NCBI GenBank assembly: GCA_001839685.1
Contig: MLAK01001016.1
Location: forward strand, 4,487 to 39,332
DNA from: Tritrichomonas foetus
Lineage: Eukaryota > Parabasalia > Tritrichomonadida > Tritrichomonadidae
DNA length: 34,846 nt
Direction of reading: 5' to 3'
Shown here: positions 27,375 through 34,846 of the stretch, piece after piece
Position numbering within the stretch: the stretch's first letter is position 1
Layout: each line of letters starts with the position of its first letter
Notes under the pieces: generated by a model
What the model was told of the DNA's origin: nothing
Database searches by the model: none
Seen by the model: the letters and a program-made list of their open reading frames with translations, nothing else
Program-made: the position numbers and the translations under genes

Positions 27375-28484
27375 ATAATAAATAATATTTCTAAATGTCG
27401 AAGACACAGTATTTCTTCAATTCATTATTTAAACGATGATCTGATAAAATCATTTTCAAACAACCATATCATTTTCTTTTTGAAAGGATATATTCAATGA
27501 TCAATTTTTTAGAGAAGAATTTATATTTATTTCAAGTAAAATTCTAAAATATCGAATTCTATAAAGTTTTGAAAATAGAAATGAACAACGTTGGGTAATA
27601 ATATTCCACTGAATTTTCTGAAATTGTTTACTGTTAATCGGGTAAAAAATTGAAAGAAAACCATAGTGTTATTCACAAAAAGCTAGTACGCCAAAAATGA
27701 TTTTCTTCTTAAATAAACGAATTTGGCCTCTGAAAATACTGAAAAAGATTCCCATACAACCATATCACACAAAATTGAATGACTTCACAATTTATAATCA
27801 GCCAATATTTTTTAAATAGATAGTCCGATCATATGGAATATTCAATTATTCAATATATTGAATTACAGATTAATCCAATAATCATGATCTAGTTGCTCTT
27901 TATGATTTATTTCTTATTTTCTCAATTTATTATTTCCAATACATATGCATTCGTAATTCTATGCGATTACTTTACCATTAATTTCTTTGATTACCTTGAA
28001 ATAGAATGAAAGTAGTTAAATAGTTAATTTGTGATTCCTCTCAAAAGTATATTCAATCATATTATCAAACATAAATAGTTAAATTCAATCATATCTTCGT
28101 ATATATAGAAAATAAATATCCTAATTTAATATTAAAATCATGTTCTAAATCTAGATTTAGTTTCTATATTCTGAAAATGCACACACCTAGGTTACATGAA
28201 TCAAAGATTAAAAATGATCGAAAATCTGTGTTTCAGAAAAAAAATTGAGATATTATTTCATTCATCTCACTATTTTTTTCCTCTATCGAAAATATGAAAA
28301 CCATAGTAATATATAGTATGATGGTAACAATATGAAAAATGACAATTTTATCGAATATTTTCAAAATATAAATTTTTCTGAAAAGTATAAGAGAATTTCT
28401 TCTTGAGCCATAGAATTATTTCAATATTCATTTATTCAATATTTTGAATTACTTTTCCATTCTCTCATAATTTTTTTCAGTCAA
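27375..28484. other. AT-rich intergenic DNA
   Basis: Nothing convincing is seen. It may include further remains of the Sel1-type gene on the left and holds the promoter of the kinase on the right, where TCAGTCAA lies directly before the ATG. Confidence 0.5.
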
Positions 28485-30311
28485 ATGACGAGCAGGAAAT
28501 ATTCTCCCAACACGCAGGGGCCTTTTCAACTTTCTCCGCATCACTCCCCAATCGAAACAGCTCACCTCCAACCTTACTTCCCATCTTCAACAACCGTCCC
28601 TTCTCCAAATTGTCCCTCACGAATCGGCGACCGATATACAATTCTCAAGAAGATCGGCAGAGGTGCCTTCGCGTCTGTCATTCTTGTTGAAGACACTGAG
28701 AAAAAACTGAATTTTGCATGCAAAGTAATTCCCCGTAATTCGAAAAGTGAAGATAAAATTCATAATGAAATATTAATATTCCAACTCGCCCAACATCAAA
28801 ACATTGTTAAATTGGTCGATTTAGTATCAGATGAAAATAACTACTATTTGATTACGGAATACTGCTCGAAAGGCACACTTTGCGAATATATTAATAATCA
28901 TCGGCATATGATGGAATATGCAGCAAAACCAATGATTATGCAAATCCTCGAGGCCGTTGATTATCTCCACCGCTCAAATATTTCACACCGAGATCTGAAG
29001 CCAGAGAATATTTTAATCGATGCTCAGGGGAATCTAAAAATCAATGATTTCGGCTTATCCTCAACTTTCAAAGGACCAGAAGATGACGAAGTTAAAGGAA
29101 GTGTTGGATCTGCAATATATACATCGCCGGAATGCCTCTCGGGAAAGCCATACTCTGGACGAGCCACGGATGCATGGAGTTGCGGTGTTATGTTTTTTGT
29201 GCTGTTAACCGGGAAAATCCCTTGGAAATCAACCCAAAAGAAGAAACTTTTTGAAGAGATCAAAAAAGGTGAATTTGAAATTCCCCTTTATTTGACCAAA
29301 GAGTGCCGCGATTTTTTGACACGATTAATATGTGTTGATGTGTCAAAAAGAATGACGATAAAAGAGGCAATAACACATCCATGGATCTCCTGCGTGCCGA
29401 GGCGTCCAACTCTTCGAACAAGCTTCGTCGTGAGAGGAAACAGGCTTTCCTTGAAGAAAGTGAATGAATTTCTTTCAAGCTCATCAGCCGATCGTTTTTC
29501 TGGAGCACTTAAAAAAGAAGATGTGAAAGCTGAATTTTCTAAAATTGAATCAAATCAAGAAAGAAAAAGTGTGCTTGTTCCGAATTCAGAGTCTGAATCA
29601 CAATCTAGCCAATGTTCAAGTCCAGATTCCAGTTTACAAGTCAGTCCTCAGTTGAGTGTTCCATTTGCTCAAGCAGGTTCTAATTCTAATTCAAATTCTA
29701 ATGATTTATTTTTGAATTCTCCAAATGAAACAGATAGCAGCAATAGTAGTAACTTAAACTACAATTCTCCTGTTAGTCCGGCTCCAAGCCAGCCGCAGAG
29801 TCCTCTCGAACCAACCAGAATTCAATTTGAAACATCCTCAATTCACACCCAAAATATTCATCAAAACAATACTAGCATTAGTAGTTCTAACAGTAGTGTT
29901 GGCAGTTCTAATATTTGTATGAGCAGCAGTAGTAATCCTATCGAAAATGAATTGGAGAGTCACAATATTGAGCTTTTGAGTCCAATCTTTACGGAAAATT
30001 TTGAGAACAACGGAAGTGGTAACGTCAACGGAATAAAAATAGATATAAATTTATCTTCCACATATCCTAATCGAAAACGGAATGGAAGTTTAAATATGGG
30101 TTCTTCACTCAATAAAAAATTTGATGTAAAAGCAAACCATCATGATAAAACACATGGAAATTGTGATAGCACACATAAAAGTGGTACTATCACAAAAAAT
30201 AATATTACAACAAGTAAAAGTGCAACAGGCCCACTAAAAGCAAAAGCTCTTGATAACCAAGTTGACAGTATCTTGAATAAACTTAAGTTAATGAAGAGCT
30301 TGAAGTCATGA
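28485..30311 (+). CDS. CAMK/CAMKL-type Ser/Thr protein kinase with Ser/Asn-rich tail, 608 aa
   Basis: A Pro/Ser-rich N-terminal arm (1-45) precedes a kinase domain at about 50-301: glycine loop GRGAFA (58-63), ACK lysine K80, E95, HRDLKPEN (H168, R169, D170, K172, N175), DFG (188-190), TSPE (213-216). The activation segment is unusual: it reads VKGSVGSAIYTSPE and lacks the TPCGSP motif of its relatives, so the usual activating Thr is replaced. KKVNEFL (324-330) after the domain matches KKVDSFF of the kinase at 8796-10769. The tail (about 345-590) is highly Ser/Asn-rich and probably disordered, ending in a short helical VDSILNKLKLMKSLKS. The ATG at 28485 follows TCAA immediately. Active by residue content; substrate unknown. 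Confidence 0.92.
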   Translation: MTSRKYSPNTQGPFQLSPHHSPIETAHLQPYFPSSTTVPSPNCPSRIGDRYTILKKIGRGAFASVILVEDTEKKLNFACKVIPRNSKSEDKIHNEILIFQLAQHQNIVKLVDLVSDENNYYLITEYCSKGTLCEYINNHRHMMEYAAKPMIMQILEAVDYLHRSNISHRDLKPENILIDAQGNLKINDFGLSSTFKGPEDDEVKGSVGSAIYTSPECLSGKPYSGRATDAWSCGVMFFVLLTGKIPWKSTQKKKLFEEIKKGEFEIPLYLTKECRDFLTRLICVDVSKRMTIKEAITHPWISCVPRRPTLRTSFVVRGNRLSLKKVNEFLSSSSADRFSGALKKEDVKAEFSKIESNQERKSVLVPNSESESQSSQCSSPDSSLQVSPQLSVPFAQAGSNSNSNSNDLFLNSPNETDSSNSSNLNYNSPVSPAPSQPQSPLEPTRIQFETSSIHTQNIHQNNTSISSSNSSVGSSNICMSSSSNPIENELESHNIELLSPIFTENFENNGSGNVNGIKIDINLSSTYPNRKRNGSLNMGSSLNKKFDVKANHHDKTHGNCDSTHKSGTITKNNITTSKSATGPLKAKALDNQVDSILNKLKLMKSLKS

Positions 30312-30611
30312 ACGGAAAAAAATTTAATAGATAAGTAATTTTGGAATATTATAATAGTTTTATTTCATAATGAATCAAATGTGCGATCTAGATCTATCCT
30401 TAGATAATAAAAACCTTTTTTGTGAAACTATTTATTTCTATTAATATTATTTCTTTTATACTTCTATTTGATAAAATTGAAGAAGGAGACTACTGGTGTA
30501 GGTTGCCTCTAGGTTAAAAATCATCTTTTTTCCCCTCTCACTTTTTCTTGAAAGTTCGTTTTTGAATTTCTACAATTCATTATTTAATTGGTTGAGATCT
30601 TCATCAACCTT

Positions 30612-31607
30612 TTACATCAATGATTCATTCATTAATGATTTGTTGATTGTTGAGTTGGTCGTTACTTTCTCTGTGTAGCATTTTTCAGAATTATCATTCT
30701 GATCATATGTTTTGTCGTTCATCGATACACCAATTGCCAATAATACATACGGAAGCGCATATCCAACCAAGTCAGTGAAGCAATAATCAAAAGTGAAGAG
30801 ATCAGAGAAACGAGCTGGGTTTAGTGGGAAATAAAATAATCGTAATGAATAATGTGGAATACACCCTATTAAAAATAGTATTCCTCTTAAATATAAAATT
30901 AATGTCATAATTATCAATCCTATCTGGAATTTTTTCAATGCTCTACTTGCAATAATGCCTAAAACTAACTTTTCTGAACCAAAAAATAGTCTAAACATGG
31001 TATATAAGAAAAAAGTATCACGAATTATTAATATCAAACAAAACATATAATGTAACCACAGTGTTTCGACATCAGTTGAATCAGATGGAATGATAAGTGT
31101 TAATATGGGGGGAATAAACTCAAGGAAAACTATAATTCTTGAAAACCAATAGATAAAAACGTACTCAATGTTCGAAAAAACTTTGAAACATTGAAAAGAA
31201 ATCGTCATCAACCTCAAAGTAAACATAAATGGACAAGCACCAAATGCTGACGATAGTGACCAAGTAAAGAGTTTCAAAGGACTATATTGAAAGTTTTCAC
31301 CCATTAGCGTTATTAATTGATTTAATGTGCACGTTATAATTCCAAATAACCAAAATAACATTTCATTCTTGAGAACTTCATTCCGAGCTCGCAGTAATTT
31401 TGGAAAACTTTTTAAAAATTGATATGAATAGGAGAGGATAATAAAAAGATATATGACTGTCCTTATCCATAAAAATACAGAGTAACACGATGTGAGAGAT
31501 GGAATTGTATAACATCCATTCTCATCAAGATCAATATCACTCATATTGGGGACTAACGATAGCTTTCTTTCAAAAATCAATACACCATTCAAAATGATTT
31601 GATTCAT
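30612..31607 (-). CDS. Seven-transmembrane protein, 331 aa
   Basis: Seven hydrophobic helices are visible, at about residues 43-64, 82-103, 112-136, 150-173, 184-208, 226-250 and 274-294. A short N-terminal region with two Cys (32 and 41) precedes them and a hydrophilic Asn/Thr/Ser-rich C-terminal tail follows. The loops carry few recognisable motifs; there is no DRY or NPxxY that would make it a class A receptor. The even spacing, size and polar tail fit a divergent 7-TM receptor or a TOM1/THH1-like membrane protein, but this is only topology. The ATG at 31607 overlaps a TCATG; a second ATG at codon 22, just before the acidic DIDLDENG, is also possible. Its upstream neighbour is divergent and the fourth kinase gene converges on it. 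Confidence 0.75.
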   Translation of the reverse strand: MNQIILNGVLIFERKLSLVPNMSDIDLDENGCYTIPSLTSCYSVFLWIRTVIYLFIILSYSYQFLKSFPKLLRARNEVLKNEMLFWLFGIITCTLNQLITLMGENFQYSPLKLFTWSLSSAFGACPFMFTLRLMTISFQCFKVFSNIEYVFIYWFSRIIVFLEFIPPILTLIIPSDSTDVETLWLHYMFCLILIIRDTFFLYTMFRLFFGSEKLVLGIIASRALKKFQIGLIIMTLILYLRGILFLIGCIPHYSLRLFYFPLNPARFSDLFTFDYCFTDLVGYALPYVLLAIGVSMNDKTYDQNDNSEKCYTEKVTTNSTINKSLMNESLM

Positions 31608-32481
31608 GACTCATAAACATTCTATAAATATCTTCATTAAGACACAATTAAAAAATGGTTTCGACCAAGTTTGGTCATTTATTCAGGTGAATTTTATTTA
31701 CAGGCTTAACTTTTGGTTGAATTATTGAGCTATAACATTCTTCTTCATTTCAGTTGAGAATAAACAACACCAAATATTATTAAAAAACAAAATATTTTAA
31801 TTTCGAAAACATCAAATACATGTATAACCAGGATATGCAATAAAATTTAATGAATATTTATCCAAAAATTATTATTATATTTTCATTTCCAATTATGCTG
31901 TTTTGAATATTTTTGTAGTTTTCACATCTTCATTTATTTTTCGATATTTTTATTTTGTTTTTGATGTTTTTGTTAATCATTTTATTTAGTTTCATTTTGT
32001 TAAAGTGATTTTTGCAAGTCAGCACTGATCAGTGCTTGTTTTCTAATCATCATATCGCTATTATTCATATCATGATTATTATTTGCGTTTTTATTGTTAT
32101 GTATACTTAACAATGGAGTCAACTTAGATCCATTATCATTGTTTTCTATACAAATTATTTTTTGGTGGACAGCTTGCAGGAATATTTCTCCTGTTTTCTT
32201 TTTCTTCATGCGAATATGGTCAAAATTCTAGAGAGGAGATCATATAAATACGGAAAATGACACATCATAACGCTTCATGATATTAAATGATCTCAAAGTC
32301 AATAATTTCATGACATGAAAATTCCATATGTTTGGATGTTGTTTTTATTAACCATATATCATCGATGATGAATTATTGTTTTGGGCAATATCATCAAAAA
32401 TAACTTTTCAAGAATATATTGACATACATGATATCATCCAATATAATCACGAATTAAAAAAATAATTGTCATACTTGTCAA
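31608..32481. other. Intergenic DNA between divergent genes
   Basis: AT-rich region upstream of both the 7-TM gene (-) and the large unrecognised gene (+). A 69-codon minus-strand ATG frame (32000-32209) with a Lys-rich start and an Asn-rich middle lies here. It has an in-frame TAG 21 nt upstream of its ATG and no recognisable domain, so I leave it uncalled. Confidence 0.45.
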
Positions 32482-32655
32482 ATGACGGATTGTTTCACTT
32501 TTTCTGAAAGTATTCGCCTTCTTGCATATTGGTGTATTATTCCAATCTTTCCTTGTTTGGATAAAATTACTCAGTATTTTGAAGAAAGAGAAAAAATACT
32601 AACCTTTCCAATTGAAACATTTGAACTCATAGAAATTTTCAGAAGAAAACTGTGA
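32482..32655 (+). pseudogene. In-frame 57-codon piece, probable broken 5' end of the next gene
   Basis: An ATG at 32482, preceded directly by TCAA like the start of the kinase at 28485, opens 57 protein-like codons (contains TFSESIRLLAYWCIIPIFP and FPIETFELIEIF). They are in the same frame as the downstream 699-codon gene but end in TGA at 32653, with a second TGA at 32659. Between them another frame reads SEENCDIETFPK. A 1-nt change in the TTTT run near 32637 and one in the AAAA run near 32672 would join the pieces. It may be a sequencing error, a real pseudogene, or a separate short upstream frame. Confidence 0.4.
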
Positions 32656-32685
32656 TATTGAAACATTTCCAAAATAGATGAAGAA

Positions 32686-34785
32686 ATGAATGATGAGTAC
32701 ATCAAAATCGTAAAAAAGTTTGATGTCTTTTCAGAAGGAATCAAATGCCTTCTATGTGGAGAGTATTCCATTGCAAAACTCTTATTCAACAAAATAGAAA
32801 GGAGCAATCAAGAAATAGAGTTTTTTAGAAAAATAGATGTATTTCTAGATGACAATAGATCTAATTTTGATTTGGAATCATCAGAAATCACAAAAATAAG
32901 GTGGATGTTTGAATGCTTTGCTTTTGGGCTCATTAAAAAACATAATGATTTTTCGATAGATTGTGCATTGATAACATTTTCACAATCCAATGACTATGTT
33001 ACAGCAATATTTAAACCATTTTTACTTGATTTGTATCCAATTCCAAAAATGTCTGATCATTTAGCCAATGAGTTTGCCAAAGCTCTGTTTAATTTTTATG
33101 CAAAATATACATCAATGTTTCGAATTTTAAAACCCTTTTTTCATTCAATGATAATCGAAGTTAATGATAACAGACTCTTCAAACTATTGAACCACTCTGC
33201 TTATTATTTATACCAAAATATACCAGTGAAATACTTAAGCATAGACAATTTTCAGAATAAAGAGATTAAAAACATCATCTATTACACACAAAACACCAAA
33301 GAACTGTTAATATTTCAAACTGATTTTTCCAATAAGTTTTTCTATCCAAATGAATTCCCAGTTAGTTTTAATAGTTCAGCATGCTCAATGGCATTATCAT
33401 CAATTCATCTTGGGGTACATTTTGTTGATTTGTTTAGTCAACTAATTAAAGAAAAAATCGAAAAAGTTGATCTTGACACAATTCCAAATATCGCAAAAGT
33501 GATTCCCGAATTTGTTCCATTTCTATTTGCTGCATATCAGCCACTAATATATAGATTTCCCAATAAATATTTACGATTAATTAGTGCTGAATTACCAATT
33601 CTCAATGAATTTTCTTTTAAAATAAAAGAACTTCAACATCGTTTTATATCAGATATAATAATTCAGAAATTATATGAAAAATTAAACATTATTGATATTT
33701 CTATTGACTGTTTTTCCAAAAATTCAATTCCTTATCACTTTTATGGATTTTATGATCAAATTGTTTGCAACAGTTTCGAAAATCGAAGTTTTTATATTTA
33801 TTCCGATCATGAAAAAAATTGCGATTATGATTTTTTACATTCTAATTATGCAATAAATGAATTTATAATTTTAATAGGATCAAATTCACATGAAAGTAGA
33901 CGAAGTATGATTCAAAAGCATTTTGATAATATCGAAAAACATATGAAAATGATCAAAAATGATTTTACTCGTCAAATAACATCTACAGATTTATTTTCAC
34001 TGATATTTTTAAGAGATTCCAACAATAGTTTTCTTTGTCATCCTGCTTTTGCTCTCATATTAATCAAATTACTTCGTAATTTATCTCCAAACGACCAATT
34101 TCTCTTAAAATCAGAATTTATCATGTCTCAAAATTACACAGACAATAAATATATTGATATCACATCATATTTTACAGGAAATTTGACTAATCTTCTAGAA
34201 TTACTTGGACAAAAGAAATGGGATATTGCTGATCACATGACAAAATATTCTTCAAAAAAATTTCGTCATATATTTCTTCTTTCTCGCTCAATTGAATTAC
34301 ATGGCTCATCACAGGCATGTCTTTTTGATTGTAACGAGGTTCAATCCATGTTAAATATAGAATTACTATTAACTAATAACAATTTATGCCAGAATCACAT
34401 GAAATCTATTTGTAATTGTTCAATAAAAAACTCCAATGATTTTATCAATCCTAACTCTCCATTTCTTGCAACAATGAATGATAATTTAAAAATTATATTA
34501 GAGAATAGATTGAAAATTGAAGCCAAATATATTTTTTCCCCTTATACTTCATTTATGTGGAAAGATGCTGAACTTATTGCAAGAAGCTTTGATACAAATC
34601 CTCTCAATTTTATCTATTCAAGAAAAATTCAACAATTCACCGAAAAACCTCCTACAAATAGTTCTTTCATGGATTTTTTGAAATATATTTCCAGATACTT
34701 TTGGAGTTATAATCATGATACAACAAATAAAATAATCAAATTAGACGCAATTGGTGTGATATCGCACCTATTTCCTCCTATATGA
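32686..34785 (+). CDS. Large unrecognised helical protein, 699 aa (start uncertain)
   Basis: No family recognised. The predicted protein is mostly alpha-helical with evenly spread aromatic and hydrophobic residues, few charged clusters, no signal peptide and no clear membrane segment. It contains Cys/His-bearing stretches (QACLFDCNEV, LCQNHMKSICNCS) without regular zinc spacing. TPR- or HEAT-like folding is possible but not shown. The ATG at 32686 has no TCA motif close upstream, unlike the other genes. The in-frame 57-codon piece at 32482-32655 is protein-like and has one, so the true gene may begin at 32482 (about 768 codons). At the 3' end the TGA overlaps the first base of a strong hairpin (34785-34839), so the last residues (SHLFPPI) may come from a truncation by a mobile element. 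Confidence 0.7.
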   Translation: MNDEYIKIVKKFDVFSEGIKCLLCGEYSIAKLLFNKIERSNQEIEFFRKIDVFLDDNRSNFDLESSEITKIRWMFECFAFGLIKKHNDFSIDCALITFSQSNDYVTAIFKPFLLDLYPIPKMSDHLANEFAKALFNFYAKYTSMFRILKPFFHSMIIEVNDNRLFKLLNHSAYYLYQNIPVKYLSIDNFQNKEIKNIIYYTQNTKELLIFQTDFSNKFFYPNEFPVSFNSSACSMALSSIHLGVHFVDLFSQLIKEKIEKVDLDTIPNIAKVIPEFVPFLFAAYQPLIYRFPNKYLRLISAELPILNEFSFKIKELQHRFISDIIIQKLYEKLNIIDISIDCFSKNSIPYHFYGFYDQIVCNSFENRSFYIYSDHEKNCDYDFLHSNYAINEFIILIGSNSHESRRSMIQKHFDNIEKHMKMIKNDFTRQITSTDLFSLIFLRDSNNSFLCHPAFALILIKLLRNLSPNDQFLLKSEFIMSQNYTDNKYIDITSYFTGNLTNLLELLGQKKWDIADHMTKYSSKKFRHIFLLSRSIELHGSSQACLFDCNEVQSMLNIELLLTNNNLCQNHMKSICNCSIKNSNDFINPNSPFLATMNDNLKIILENRLKIEAKYIFSPYTSFMWKDAELIARSFDTNPLNFIYSRKIQQFTEKPPTNSSFMDFLKYISRYFWSYNHDTTNKIIKLDAIGVISHLFPPI

Positions 34786-34839
34786 AAGGTTTACAAAATG
34801 GTCCCCCAAAGATTTTGTGGGACCACCCCATAAACCTTT
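34785..34839. repeat. Long imperfect hairpin, possible mobile-element end
   Basis: AAAGGTTTA (34785-34793) pairs with TAAACCTTT (34831-34839). Inside, TGGTCCC (34799-34805) pairs with GGGACCA (34819-34825), and CAAA pairs with TTTG at the top. This is G+C-richer than its surroundings and begins exactly at the stop codon of the preceding gene. Subterminal hairpins of this kind are common at DNA-transposon ends. The other end would lie beyond the window. A transcript-end structure is the alternative. Confidence 0.6.
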
Positions 34840-34846
34840 GTCCTAC

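Noticed and set aside
32000..32209. 69-codon minus-strand frame
   Set aside because: Lys- and Asn-rich low complexity, a stop shortly upstream, no domain and no start motif. A small gene cannot be excluded but is not supported.
1..34846. Introns with trichomonad-type splice signals
   Set aside because: I looked for GTATGT-like donors with ACTAACACACAG-like acceptors near genes and saw no convincing pair on either strand.
1..34846. CRISPR arrays, phage genes or bacterial operons
   Set aside because: No regularly spaced repeats or bacterial-type gene clusters were seen; the gene content is eukaryotic.

Overview
The window looks like nuclear DNA of a trichomonad (parabasalid) protist, most likely a very AT-rich one such as Tritrichomonas. 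This is an inference from style; no marker gene was searched. The support is: intronless genes, long AT-rich intergenic DNA, four divergent CAMK-like kinases with Ser/Asn-rich tails, a eukaryotic tRNA gene with internal A and B boxes, a Tra1/TRRAP homologue, a decayed Sel1-repeat gene, and small DNA transposons.

Layout. 1-1629 is intergenic, with a doubtful micro-ORF and a stem-loop. 1630-3330 (-) is a CAMKL kinase. 3427-5426 is a DNA transposon (family A, copy 1) with a second, unrelated element (4518-5412) nested inside it; both insertions keep perfect 8-bp target duplications. 6116-7846 (+) encodes a CDF/ZnT-like membrane protein that seems to have lost its metal ligands. After a 36-nt poly-T tract come a second CAMKL kinase (8796-10769, -), a tRNA-Val(GAC) gene (11170-11241, -) and an unrecognised Gln/Asn-rich protein (11703-12455, +). 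The largest gene (13087-21981, -) encodes a 2964-aa Tra1/TRRAP-like PIKK pseudokinase. A 44-nt poly-T tract lies upstream of it.

From 23143 to 24239 lies an independent second copy of family A, the same length as copy 1 (1097 bp) and about 98% identical, again with an 8-bp duplication. It sits directly upstream of a third CAMKL kinase (24388-25551, +). 25840-27374 is a heavily decayed Sel1-repeat pseudogene. A fourth CAMKL kinase (28485-30311, +), a 7-TM protein (30612-31607, -) and a large unrecognised protein (32686-34785, +) follow. The last gene may be broken at its 5' end, and its 3' end abuts a strong hairpin that looks like the edge of another mobile element.

There is no operon-like organisation. 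The genes look like independent units: chromatin/transcription (Tra1), signalling (four kinases, one 7-TM protein), metal homeostasis (CDF-like) and translation (tRNA). The most notable findings are the two-layer transposon nest with complete boundaries, the hidden protein relics inside both transposon families, and the metal-site-less CDF protein.
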